Positions 7,076 to 14,600 of a stretch of DNA of 32,539 nucleotides are shown here, in pieces. This stretch comes from Gemmatimonadota bacterium (GTDB taxonomy: Bacteria > Gemmatimonadota > Gemmatimonadetes > Longimicrobiales > Gaopeijiaceae), in contig JAJDXM010000053.1 in NCBI GenBank assembly GCA_022823225.1, positions 1 through 32,539 of the forward strand, written 5' to 3'. Under the pieces are notes generated by a model. That model ran no database searches. It was not told where the DNA came from and saw only the letters and a list, made by a program, of their open reading frames with translations. The stretch's first letter is position 1; the number at the start of each line of letters is the position of its first letter. The translations under genes and the position numbers were made by a program.

Positions 7076-8565
7076 TGTCCCGCCACCATGGTCATGAGCC
7101 GGTAGAAGGGCTCCGGGTAGACGAAGAGCGCAACGCAGGCCGCCGCCGTGACCGCGATCGCGGCGACCGACCAGGCGGGCGCGCCGTGGTGTGCGTGGTC
7201 GTCGTGACCCGGCGCGCCGCCGTCCCCGTTTGCCTCGCCGTGGCCCCCTGCCTCCTTCCCGAAAAAGCCGCGCACGGGGATCTCCAGCAGGTACGCCAGC
7301 GACAGCAGCGAACTCAGCATCAGCACCGCGACCAGCCCGGTCTGGCCGGCCTCCACCGAACCCACCCCCAGGAACCACTTGCTCCACGCGCCGCCGGTCG
7401 GCGGAAGCCCCACGATCGACAGCGTGCCGATCAGGAAGGCGGCGAAGGTGACCGGCATGGTCCGTCCCAGCCCGTTCAGCTGGCTGACCTCGCTCTTGTG
7501 CGCAGCGACCATGATCGCCCCCGCGCAGAAGAACAGCGTGATCTTGCCGAAGGCGTGCATGGCGATGTGCATGCCGCTGCCGATCACGCCGAGGCCGTTC
7601 GCCAGCATCGCTCCCAGCACGACGTAAGACAGCTGGCTTACTGTCGAATAGGCGAGCCGCGCCTTCAGGTTGTCCCTGGTGAAGGCCACCAGAGAGCCCA
7701 GGATGATCGTCGCCGCCGCAGCCCACATCAGCCAGACCGATGCCCCCGTCTCGGCTACGAACTCGATCCCGAAGACGTACACCGTGATCTTCAGCACCGC
7801 GAAGACTCCCGCCTTGACCACGGCCACCGCGTGCAGAAGGGCGCTGACGGGGGTGGGCGCCACCATCGCGGCCGGAAGCCAGCGGTGGAAGGGCATCACC
7901 GCGGCCTTGCCGATCCCGAAGACGAAGAGCCCGAGCAGCACCGGCACCAGCCCCGCGGCCACATTCCCGCGCAGGATCCCGCCGGGCTCGAAGTCGACGG
8001 TGCCCGCGATGGCGTACACCCAGATGATGCCCAGGAGCTGGAAGACCACCGAGGTCGAGAAAAGGACTCCCAGGTACACGCGGCCGGCCCGCTTGGCCTT
8101 TTCCGTGCCCGCGTGGGTAACCAGCGGGAAGGTGGCGAGCGAGAGAACCTCGTAGAAGGCGAAGAGGGTGAAAAGGTTGCCGGCGAAGGCCACTCCCATC
8201 ACGGACGCGATCGCGAAGGCGAAGAAGAGGTAGAAGCGGGTCTGGTTCTTCTCGTGGTGCCCGCGCATGTAGCCGATCGAATAGGCGGTCGTGACGATCC
8301 AGAGGAAGGACGCGATCAGCGCGAAGAGCACGCCCAGCGGCTCGGCCTCCAGGGCGATCCGGATCCCGGGAAGCGGTTCCGCCAGCACGACCTCGGGACG
8401 GGCGCCGCCGCTGACCGCCCCGTGGATGCGCAGCACGATCGCGAAGAGGGCCCCGGCCGTGACCAGGCTGGCCGCCTCCCGCGCATTGGGGCTCCTTCGG
8501 AGCAGCGCGATGAACCCGGCGCCGACGACCGGCACCGCCATCGCGAGGAGCAGGTACGTGGTCAT
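7072..8565 (-). CDS. Second antiporter-like subunit (MrpA-N/MrpD/NuoL-type)
   Basis: The product has 497 residues and about 14 transmembrane helices of the Proton_antipo_M family. Key residues are kept: Glu139 (FAFYEVLSLA), Lys220 (GIGKAAVMPFH), Lys251 (AVVKAGVFAVLK) and Lys396 (AWSKWFL). The stretch around 87-117 (TTAYSIGYM then RFYLFFAF) resembles the NuoL/MrpA N-terminal side, so it may replace the N-terminal half of MrpA. The MrpA C-terminal half is encoded separately here. Between the last two helices is a His/Gly/Asp-rich loop (about 441-461, including HDDHAHH), unusual for the family and possibly metal-binding. It overlaps the previous gene's stop by ATGA and couples to the small protein downstream. 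Assignment to the family is secure, the subunit letter is not. Confidence 0.88.
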   Translation of the reverse strand: MTTYLLLAMAVPVVGAGFIALLRRSPNAREAASLVTAGALFAIVLRIHGAVSGGARPEVVLAEPLPGIRIALEAEPLGVLFALIASFLWIVTTAYSIGYMRGHHEKNQTRFYLFFAFAIASVMGVAFAGNLFTLFAFYEVLSLATFPLVTHAGTEKAKRAGRVYLGVLFSTSVVFQLLGIIWVYAIAGTVDFEPGGILRGNVAAGLVPVLLGLFVFGIGKAAVMPFHRWLPAAMVAPTPVSALLHAVAVVKAGVFAVLKITVYVFGIEFVAETGASVWLMWAAAATIILGSLVAFTRDNLKARLAYSTVSQLSYVVLGAMLANGLGVIGSGMHIAMHAFGKITLFFCAGAIMVAAHKSEVSQLNGLGRTMPVTFAAFLIGTLSIVGLPPTGGAWSKWFLGVGSVEAGQTGLVAVLMLSSLLSLAYLLEIPVRGFFGKEAGGHGEANGDGGAPGHDDHAHHGAPAWSVAAIAVTAAACVALFVYPEPFYRLMTMVAGQ

Positions 8566-10040
8566 GAGCCGATCCCCGCCATCAGCACCTCGGCGGCCCG
8601 CCGCGCGATGTCCGCGGTCCTCGCCGCGTCGATGCCGAAGTACAGATTGAGGGCCACCAGCGCCCAGGTGGGGCCAAGGAGCGTCCAGGGCGCCTCGCGG
8701 GTCTCCTCCTCACCCGGGAATTCGCGGAAGTATGCGACCTCGACCACGCGCCAGACATAGACCAGCGCCAGAAGAGAGGCCAGCAGCACGAGGACCGCCA
8801 CGGGCCACCAGCCGCGCTCCAGCGCCGCCAGGATCAGATACCACTTGCTCACGAATCCCACCGTCAGCGGCACGCCCACAAGGCTCAGTCCGCCCACCAC
8901 GAAGGCTCCCATCGTCCAGGGCATCCGCCGGCCCAACCCCGCCATCGCATTGATGTGCACCGATCCCACCCGGTACATCACGCACCCGAGCGCCATGAAG
9001 AGCGCACCCTTCATGAGGGCGTGGTTGAAGAGGTGCAGAACCGTCGCGGTCAATCCGGTCGCGGTGGCGAACGACAGTCCGAGGATCATGTATCCGATTT
9101 GCGCCACCGAGGAGTACGCGAGGAGCCGCTTCGCGTTCACCTGGAAAACCGCCACCAGCGACATGCTCACGATCGCAACGAGTGCGAGCGGCAGCAGCAC
9201 GCGGTCGAGCGCCATCACCCCGAAGGAGAACGGCGCACCGAAGATCGAGAGGAAGAAGCGCAGCAGCATGTACACCGCAACCTTGGTCGCCGTCGACGCC
9301 ATGAACGCGGTCACGGCCGACGGCGCGTAGGTGTACGCGTTCGGCAGCCAGAGGTGCAGCGGGAACAGCGCCAGCTTGAGGCAGAACCCGACGGCCAGGA
9401 AGCCGTAGGCGACCTTCACCGTGTTGGAGTCCCACACGCCGGGGAGCAGCTGCGCCAGGTCCGCCATGTTCAGCGTCCCGGTCATCACGTAGAGCAGCCC
9501 GATGCCGATGACAATGAAGGTGGCGCCCACCGATCCCATGATCAGGTACCGGAAGGCGGAGGTGAGCGCGCGGCGGGCCTGGCCCAGCGCGATCAGGGCA
9601 TAGGCCGAGAGCGAGGAGATCTCCAGGAAGACGAAGACGTTGAAGACGTCGCCGGTGATCGTGATCCCCAGCAATCCGGAAAGGCAGAGCAGGTAGGCGG
9701 CGTAGAACAGTGGAATGCGAGGCGCCTCGACCTCCCGCTCGACGCTCGTGCCCGCGTAGAGCGACACGGCCGCGCCTATCGTGGATACGATCAACAGGAC
9801 CCAGGCATTCACCACGTCGACGCGATACTCGATCCCGATCGGCGGCACCCAGTCTCCGATCGCATAGGAGAGCACGCCCTCGGCGAGGACCCGCCGGAGC
9901 AGCGCAAGGGCGATCACCCACGAAGCCAGGCTGGCCAGCACCGCGAGGCCCCATGCCGCCCGTCCTCTTCTCAGGAACAGGCAGAACGGCGCGGCCAGCA
10001 ACGGAACCACCACCTGGAGGACCGGGAGGTGGGCGGACAT
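8562..10040 (-). CDS. mrpD: Cation/proton antiporter subunit D (MrpD/MnhD/MbhH)
   Basis: The product is a 492-residue polytopic membrane protein of the Proton_antipo_M family. It follows mrpC directly, as in all Mrp and Mbh operons. Proton-channel residues are Glu140 (FVFLEISSLSAY), Lys222 (FCLKLALFPLHLWLP), Lys253 (STATKVAVYMLLR) and Lys399 (FVSKWYL). The FPLHLWLPNAYTYAPS and LAYSSVAQIGYM blocks are typical of MrpD. Its ATG shares one base with the mrpC TAA (TAATG), and the next subunit overlaps its stop. In the complex it would form the central proton-translocating channel. Of the three antiporter subunits in the operon, this one is the most clearly MrpD by order and motif. Confidence 0.93.
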   Translation of the reverse strand: MSAHLPVLQVVVPLLAAPFCLFLRRGRAAWGLAVLASLASWVIALALLRRVLAEGVLSYAIGDWVPPIGIEYRVDVVNAWVLLIVSTIGAAVSLYAGTSVEREVEAPRIPLFYAAYLLCLSGLLGITITGDVFNVFVFLEISSLSAYALIALGQARRALTSAFRYLIMGSVGATFIVIGIGLLYVMTGTLNMADLAQLLPGVWDSNTVKVAYGFLAVGFCLKLALFPLHLWLPNAYTYAPSAVTAFMASTATKVAVYMLLRFFLSIFGAPFSFGVMALDRVLLPLALVAIVSMSLVAVFQVNAKRLLAYSSVAQIGYMILGLSFATATGLTATVLHLFNHALMKGALFMALGCVMYRVGSVHINAMAGLGRRMPWTMGAFVVGGLSLVGVPLTVGFVSKWYLILAALERGWWPVAVLVLLASLLALVYVWRVVEVAYFREFPGEEETREAPWTLLGPTWALVALNLYFGIDAARTADIARRAAEVLMAGIGS

Positions 10041-10426
10041 TACCCGGTGGCCTCGGTACGGGCCTCGATGGCGTTGATCTCGTCCTCCTCGATGGTGCCG
10101 TACGCTTCCTTGATGCGCACGGCCAGCGCCAGCCCCACCGAGGTCGTGGCAATCCCGACGACGATTGCGGTCAGGATGAGCACATGCGGCAGCGGGTTGG
10201 AGAAGAGGACGTCCGCTTCCCCGTACGGATCGACCAGGATCGGCGGCGTCCCCGCGCTGACCTTCGACATGCTGATGTACAACATGAAGACAGAGGTCTG
10301 AAATACGTTCAGGCCAACGATTTTCTTGATCAGGTTACCCCGCGAAATAAGAATGTAGAACCCGACCATCATCAGGAAGATCACGACCCAGTAGTTGTAG
10401 TGGGAGACCAGGAGGTCGAGGCTCAT
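10040..10426 (-). CDS. mrpC: Cation/proton antiporter subunit C (MrpC/MnhC/MbhG, NuoK-like)
   Basis: The product has 128 residues and three helices, homologous to NuoK. The N-terminal helix (about 12-28) is followed by NLIKKIVGLNVFQTSVFMLY (31-50), the typical MrpC second helix. After a loop with a proline-rich segment (TPPIL) comes the third helix, NPLPHVLILTAIVVGIATTS (79-98), which is highly characteristic of the family. The tail ends in an acidic IEEDEINAIE. The ATG at 10426 overlaps the mrpB TGA (ATGA); the longer upstream frame runs antiparallel to nothing useful and shadows mrpB. It forms a membrane subunit next to MrpD. Confidence 0.93.
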   Translation of the reverse strand: MSLDLLVSHYNYWVVIFLMMVGFYILISRGNLIKKIVGLNVFQTSVFMLYISMSKVSAGTPPILVDPYGEADVLFSNPLPHVLILTAIVVGIATTSVGLALAVRIKEAYGTIEEDEINAIEARTEATG

Positions 10427-10848
10427 TGCGTCCTCCCGCGGCGTCCGGCGAACAGATAGAAAACCGACACCATCACCCCGAACACCGTGACCAGGACGCC
10501 CAGCTCGACCCCCAGAATCCCATAGTGCTGGCCATGCTTCGGATCGTGGGCCAGCGCGTTGTAGCCCAGGTAGTTGTGGCCCAGGATCATCGTCACCACG
10601 CCGACCCCGGCGAAGATGATCACGCCGAGCGCCGCGCACGCCCGCACGAACCGGGGCGTCACCACCCTCTGCACGGCGTCGAGCCCGTAGACCAGCGCGA
10701 GCAGCGCGATCGCCGCAGCGAGGATCACCCCCGCCTGGAAGCCGCCGCCCGGGCTGTAGTCTCCGTGGAAGTGCACGTACAGCCCGAAGGTGATGATGAA
10801 CGGGGCCAGGACCTTGGCGCCGACGCGCACGATGACCTCTTCCCTCAT
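10423..10848 (-). CDS. mrpB: Cation/proton antiporter subunit B (MrpB/MnhB/MbhF)
   Basis: The product has 141 residues and four hydrophobic helices. The family signature YVHFHGDYSPGGGFQAGVIL lies at 24-43, followed by YGLDAVQRVV and the GHNYLGYNAL loop, then ILGVELGVLVTVFGVM near the end. MrpB is a required membrane subunit with no catalytic residues of its own known. Start and stop both overlap neighbours by ATGA, so translation is coupled through the module. Confidence 0.94.
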   Translation of the reverse strand: MREEVIVRVGAKVLAPFIITFGLYVHFHGDYSPGGGFQAGVILAAAIALLALVYGLDAVQRVVTPRFVRACAALGVIIFAGVGVVTMILGHNYLGYNALAHDPKHGQHYGILGVELGVLVTVFGVMVSVFYLFAGRRGRTQ

Positions 10849-11384
10849 CCGCTGCCCCCCTTCCCTTCCGGCCGCGGCCTCCGTCCCAGGCGCCCGGCCA
10901 ACAGGATCATCACGCCCACGGCGGCCGCGAAGACCACCGTCGTTTCACCCATCGTGTCGTAACCGCGGTAGGAGGCCAGCACGGAGGTCACCACGTTGGG
11001 GATCCCGATTTCGGAGTAGCTCTCCTCGAGGTAGTGGTCGGCGACGTGGTGGTGAATCGGGTTGGCCGGGTCTCCGAACCCCGGCATGTCCATCGTCCCC
11101 CAGACCAGCGCCCCTCCGGTCAGCAGCACGACCACCAGGGGCAGCAGCGGCGTGTGGCCGGGCTTGTTCTCGTGGTGACCGCAGAGCGCTAGCGCGCCCA
11201 GGAAGAGCACCGTGGATATGCCCGCCCCGACCGCCGCCTCGGTAAAGGCGACGTCGACGGCGTCCATCACGGTGAAAAGGCCCGCGGACAGCAGGGAGTA
11301 GATTCCGGCGAGCATCACGACCGCAAAGAGGTTGCGCACCTTGAGCAGGGCGAGCCCCGCCGCTGCCAGCAGCGTAAGCAGCAC
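10845..11384 (-). CDS. MbhD+MbhE-like subunit (equivalent to the MrpA C-terminal region, DUF4040 type)
   Basis: The protein corresponds to the C-terminal domains of MrpA, encoded in archaeal Mbh as MbhD and MbhE. The first part has KVRNLFAVVMLAGIYSLLSA and FTEAAVGAGISTVLFLGAL, the NuoJ-like MbhD region. After a His-rich loop (HHHVADHY) comes NVVTSVLASYRGYDTMGET, typical of MbhE. The coordinates use the first ordinary start codon in frame, GTG at 11384, giving 179 residues. Homology suggests the protein really begins about seven codons earlier. There, ATC (11405-11403) lies six bases after an AAGGGGG Shine-Dalgarno sequence and overlaps the mrpG stop region, but no ATG, GTG or TTG is present. 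The stop overlaps mrpB by ATGA. The gene is certain; its start is not. Confidence 0.85.
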   Translation of the reverse strand: MLLTLLAAAGLALLKVRNLFAVVMLAGIYSLLSAGLFTVMDAVDVAFTEAAVGAGISTVLFLGALALCGHHENKPGHTPLLPLVVVLLTGGALVWGTMDMPGFGDPANPIHHHVADHYLEESYSEIGIPNVVTSVLASYRGYDTMGETTVVFAAAVGVMILLAGRLGRRPRPEGKGGSG

Positions 11385-11398
11385 GATGTCGATGACGG

Positions 11399-11752
11399 TT
11401 ACGATGGCGCACCCCCTTCTCTCTCGGCGGTCCGCCCGTCGCCGGATCCATCGCCGGCCAGCGTGAACGGCCGCACGCCGCCGGAGAGCGCCGCCTTCGC
11501 GGTCGCGTGCGTCGCGATCGGGCTGGTGAACCACAGGAAGCCCAGGATGAGCAGGAGGCGCACGGTCTCGAAGTTGGCGCCGCTGTACACGCACATCCCC
11601 GCCAGGATCAAGCCGGCCCCCATCGTGTCGGTCATGCCGGCGGCGTGCATGCGGGTGAAGACGTCGGGCAGCCGGACCATTCCGAGCGCGCCGGTCACAA
11701 GGAAGAACGCGCCCGCCATCAACAGTGCCCAGGCGACGACTTCGGCCACCAT
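11399..11752 (-). CDS. mrpG: Cation/proton antiporter subunit G (MrpG/MnhG/MbhC)
   Basis: The product has 117 residues and three helices. The family core GALGMVRLPDVFTRMHAAG (21-39) is followed by DTMGAGLILAGM and a final helix ending in FLWFTSPIATHATAKAA. This core is essentially diagnostic for MrpG. The C-terminal 25 residues are polar and variable, rich in Gly, Asp and Glu. Its ATG lies where mrpF ends (overlap at 11752), and its TAA stop lies inside the start region of the MbhDE-like gene. Confidence 0.93.
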   Translation of the reverse strand: MVAEVVAWALLMAGAFFLVTGALGMVRLPDVFTRMHAAGMTDTMGAGLILAGMCVYSGANFETVRLLLILGFLWFTSPIATHATAKAALSGGVRPFTLAGDGSGDGRTAEREGGAPS

Positions 11753-12039
11753 CAGTTCGTCTCCCTCCCGGGACGCGACCCGGCGCCCAGGTCACCGTAC
11801 TCGATGTACTTCAGCACGGCGATCGTTCCGATGAAATTGATCAATGCATAGGCGATCGCGAGGTCCAGGAAATGGGGGCGGCCGTTCAGGAACCCCAGCA
11901 CCGCCAGGAGCACCACCGTCTTGGTGCCGATGTTGTTCAGCGCGAGGACTCTGTCGTAGGCGGTCGGGCCGAGCAGGGCACGGCACATCGCCAGGCACAT
12001 CGCCACCAGCAGGGCGGCGGCCGTTACCGCGAACATCAC
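11752..12039 (-). CDS. mrpF: Cation/proton antiporter subunit F (MrpF/MnhF/MbhB)
   Basis: The product has 95 residues and three helices. The family motif LLGPTAYDRVLALNNIGTKT (22-41) is followed by a helix and then FLDLAIAYALINFIGTIAVL (57-76). A short polar tail follows. In Bacillus, MrpF is implicated in sodium and solute handling as well as in the complex. The gene overlaps mrpE by ATGA and mrpG by one base. Confidence 0.94.
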   Translation of the reverse strand: MMFAVTAAALLVAMCLAMCRALLGPTAYDRVLALNNIGTKTVVLLAVLGFLNGRPHFLDLAIAYALINFIGTIAVLKYIEYGDLGAGSRPGRETN

Positions 12040-12533
12040 CCCTCTCGCTCCCCCTCCAGCGCGGTCACGCGCCGGTTCATGTCGTTCTCCTCCGAGCCGT
12101 CGATCTCCGTCTGCACGATTGCATGCACCTCCAGGTCGTCCGCGACGATGCCGGTGGTCACGGTCCCGGGGGTCAGCGTGATCGAGTTGGCGTAGATGAA
12201 GCGTCCGAGATCAGTGCGCTGCGACGCGCGGAAGTGCACGATCGACGGGTCGACGCGAATCCGGGGCGCAAGGATGATTCGCGCCACCCGCAGGTTCGAC
12301 TTGAAGACCTCCCAGATGAGCCAGGGCGTGTAGAGGACCGCGCGTCCCGCCAGGTGGACGGGCACGGATTCGCGATCGACGACCCCCATCCGCACGCAAA
12401 CCCGGACGGCCACCGTGCAGGTAGTCAGGCCGAAGAGGATGAACAGCAGTTCGAGGTGCTGGGTCTGCTCGGAAAGCAGCAACCAGATGGCGACGAGGAT
12501 GGCCCAGAGCCAGACTGCCCGGTTCGAGGTCAT
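12036..12533 (-). CDS. mrpE: Cation/proton antiporter subunit E (MrpE/MnhE/MbhA)
   Basis: The product has 165 residues, slightly above the usual length. Two N-terminal helices (about 6-21 and 26-46) are followed by a cytoplasmic domain with the hallmark YANSITLTPGTVT (114-126). VLYTPWLIWEVFKSNLRVA (66-84) is also typical. A charged tail ends EENDMNRRVTALEGEREG. It opens the antiporter module, 58 bp after the lptE stop. No clear promoter was found in that gap, so transcription from upstream lptE is possible. Confidence 0.94.
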   Translation of the reverse strand: MTSNRAVWLWAILVAIWLLLSEQTQHLELLFILFGLTTCTVAVRVCVRMGVVDRESVPVHLAGRAVLYTPWLIWEVFKSNLRVARIILAPRIRVDPSIVHFRASQRTDLGRFIYANSITLTPGTVTTGIVADDLEVHAIVQTEIDGSEENDMNRRVTALEGEREG

Positions 12534-12591
12534 CGCGCTCCCGGAGCTGAGGTTAAGGGTGGGCGTTGGGCAGGGTCCCGCGGCTGCGAAT

Positions 12592-13095
12592 CTACCAGTT
12601 GGACTGAGCCCCGTCCACTATCTGCTGCACGCACAGCTCGATCGCCTCGGCCCTGCCGACCTCTTCGGTTTCACTCGCCTCCAGGTACTGTCCGTTGCCC
12701 CGCAACTGCTGTTCCCACAGTATGACGTAGTTCTCCCGGTCGAGAATCCGGGCCTGCACACTCAGCGTAACCTGTCGCTGCAGCACCTGCACCGTCTCGG
12801 ACTGCTGGCCGCGGCGATAGTTGGGCGCCTGCACGTCGTAGCCCCGGATGGTGCCGGAGATGATCGCGTCCGCGTTCTCCTCGCCCGCCAGCGTAAGCCC
12901 GAGGGCGCGCGGCAGCTCCCTCAACAGGGCCTCGTGGAGTTCCTGCGTGAGGTCGAAGCGGGTGGTCTCGTTCTCGAACGGGATGATCGCCACCGTGCGA
13001 ACATGAGAGGGAAGGCCGGCGCCGGCGGTGAACGAATAGTTGCAGCCGCCCAGTGAGAGCGCGGCCATGGCGGCCAGCCCGCAGCCCGCAGACAA
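12592..13095 (-). CDS. lptE: LptE-like LPS-assembly lipoprotein
   Basis: The product is a secreted lipoprotein with a lipobox-like LSLGGC and Cys18 as the lipidation site (counting from the chosen TTG). The mature part begins NYSFTAGAGLPSHVRTVAI, then IPFENETTRFDLTQELHEAL. This is the pattern of LptE/RlpB-like proteins, which plug the LptD barrel and help place LPS in the outer leaflet. A long middle part has alternating beta pattern (SGTIRGYD, VTLSVQARILDREN) and the end is helical (AEAIELCVQQIVDG). The start is uncertain. ATG at 13068 gives too short a signal, TTG at 13095 gives a plausible 17-residue signal without basic residues, and ATG at 13182 would overlap the upstream gene by 44 bases. 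Co-directional neighbours and nearby lpxH support an envelope role. Confidence 0.75.
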   Translation of the reverse strand: MSAGCGLAAMAALSLGGCNYSFTAGAGLPSHVRTVAIIPFENETTRFDLTQELHEALLRELPRALGLTLAGEENADAIISGTIRGYDVQAPNYRRGQQSETVQVLQRQVTLSVQARILDRENYVILWEQQLRGNGQYLEASETEEVGRAEAIELCVQQIVDGAQSNW

Positions 13096-13138
13096 GGCCC
13101 CGCGAGCACCGGGAGCGGCGAGGCGCGGTGGCCTGCCG

Positions 13139-13861
13139 CTACTGGGACGGATACCAGATGTCGGGCGGAAAGAAGTCCACATGTTCGACCGATTCGAGTG
13201 TGAGTCTGAGTTCGCGGTAGTCGGGCATATTGCGGTAGGTCGCCTCCCTTGGGAAGATCGTCTCGCCCACCAGCTCCGAGATGAACACCCGCTCGACCAC
13301 CGACCCCCGCTCCAGGCGCTCGGCGTCCACGATGGCCCGATTTCGCAGATGGAAACGCACCTGCTCATCGCTGGGGAGGTCGTATTCGAGCACCATGTTT
13401 CCTCTCAGGAGCCGCCCATTGACCATCTGCGCCTCCGCCCCCGGGCGGAAGACGCCGAACGCCGCCCACAGCAGCGCCGCCGGTGGCACCAGTTCGCTGG
13501 ACAAGCTCTCGGGCATCCGCAGTTCGTCTCCGTCCAGGACGGCGATCGCGGCAGCCTCGCCGTTGTCAAGGAATAGATCCAAACGGGCGCGATATGGTGG
13601 CTCGACCCGCGCCACGCCCATCCCTTCGTCCCGAAAGTCCGGCTCCTGTGCCCGCCACCTGAAGACCAGTCTGCTCGGCTGCGCCACCCTGGTGGTGTGT
13701 TCGATGATCAGCGCCTCGGCGCGAACGTCCCGCCGTTCGACCTCCGGGATCGGCGAGCCGGTCGGCGGCGGTGGCGACCCGCTGCACGCTGCGGCCACGG
13801 TGGCAGTCCCCAGAGAGATCACTACCATCCGGGCGCGGCTTCCGATAGCTTCGGCTGTCAT
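13139..13861 (-). CDS. Outer-membrane lipoprotein, possibly LolB/DUF4292-like
   Basis: The product has 240 residues. A signal sequence with RARMVVISLGTATVAAAC places the lipidated Cys at 26. It is followed by a Pro/Gly linker (SPPPPTGSP) and a domain of alternating beta strands (RVAQPSRLVFRWRAQEP, then PYRARLDLFLDNG and AAAIAVLDGDELRM). The fold pattern is that of LolA/LolB-like or DUF4292 lipoproteins, which bind acyl chains; this is inference, no diagnostic motif was found. The ATG at 13861 shares the palindrome CATG with the divergent lpxH start, so the two ATGs overlap by two bases. A second ATG at 13828 keeps a good signal peptide and would leave 31 bp between the genes. It heads the minus-strand run leading into lptE and the antiporter module. 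Confidence 0.7.
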   Translation of the reverse strand: MTAEAIGSRARMVVISLGTATVAAACSGSPPPPTGSPIPEVERRDVRAEALIIEHTTRVAQPSRLVFRWRAQEPDFRDEGMGVARVEPPYRARLDLFLDNGEAAAIAVLDGDELRMPESLSSELVPPAALLWAAFGVFRPGAEAQMVNGRLLRGNMVLEYDLPSDEQVRFHLRNRAIVDAERLERGSVVERVFISELVGETIFPREATYRNMPDYRELRLTLESVEHVDFFPPDIWYPSQ

Positions 13862-14600
13862 GCCCTCCAAGCCAGTCTTCCTTGTCTCCGATCTGCACCT
13901 CGGCGCGGTGCCACCCGGTACCGAGGAAGCATTCCGTCGCTGGCTGCTGCATGTCAAGGCGTCGGGGAGCCGTCTAATCATCAACGGTGACCTTTTTGAT
14001 TTCTGGTTCGAGTACCGTCGCGTGGTCCTCGCGGAACATGTGCGCGTCGTGGCCACGCTGGCCGAACTTGTCGAATCCGGGGTCCCGGTGCTGATGATGG
14101 GCGGCAACCACGACTGGTGGGGGGGCAGCTTCCTCCGCGACAGGATCGGCCTGGACTTCCGTCAGGAACCGGCAAGACTCCGGCTGCAGACCAAGTCGGT
14201 TCTGGTGGCTCACGGAGACGGGCTGGGTGCGGGAGACCACGGGTATCACTTCCTGCGGCTCGTTCTGCGGAACCCCGTGACACGCTGGCTCTTTCGCTGG
14301 CTGCACCCGGACATCGGGGCCTGGCTGGCCGACCGGGTATCCGGTACCAGACGGGAGGCGGCCGCCGGGCCGGATCCCCGGAACAACGGCAGGGCGGTCT
14401 TCCTGGAGGAGTGGGCGTCCGGTCTGCTCGCCGAGGACCTGACCCTGGACATCGTCGCGGCGGGACATGCGCACAGCCCCGCCGTGATCGAGGTGTCTCC
14501 GGGGCGCTACTACGTCAACTCCGGCGACTGGGTGCTCCACCGCAGCTACGTGACGCTCGGCGAAGACGGCGTGCCGGAACTCCACGAGTGGGAGGGCTAG
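13860..14600 (+). CDS. lpxH: UDP-2,3-diacylglucosamine diphosphatase (LpxH-like metallophosphoesterase)
   Basis: The product has 246 residues, as in LpxH (about 240). The calcineurin-like metal motifs are complete: Asp11 and His13 (SDLHLG), Asp44 (NGDLFDFWFE), Asn83-His84-Asp85 (GGNHDWW), His118 (VAHGDG) and the GHAH block at 202-205. The FDFWFEY sequence is typical of LpxH rather than general phosphoesterases. LpxH hydrolyses UDP-2,3-diacylglucosamine to lipid X in lipid A synthesis at the inner membrane. Neighbouring lptE and an LPS-heptose gene support this. LpxG or another family phosphoesterase is less likely. Its ATG overlaps the divergent lipoprotein ATG, and its TAG shares CTAG with the stop of the convergent DUF5683 gene. 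Confidence 0.88.
   Translation: MPSKPVFLVSDLHLGAVPPGTEEAFRRWLLHVKASGSRLIINGDLFDFWFEYRRVVLAEHVRVVATLAELVESGVPVLMMGGNHDWWGGSFLRDRIGLDFRQEPARLRLQTKSVLVAHGDGLGAGDHGYHFLRLVLRNPVTRWLFRWLHPDIGAWLADRVSGTRREAAAGPDPRNNGRAVFLEEWASGLLAEDLTLDIVAAGHAHSPAVIEVSPGRYYVNSGDWVLHRSYVTLGEDGVPELHEWEG

Noticed and set aside
7045-8760. Plus-strand open frame of 571 codons
   Set aside because: It is antisense to the second antiporter subunit, is made of charged low-complexity text, and has no domain.
8955-10301. Plus-strand open frame of 448 codons
   Set aside because: It is antisense to mrpD and mrpC, with the same His/Arg/Glu-rich shadow composition.
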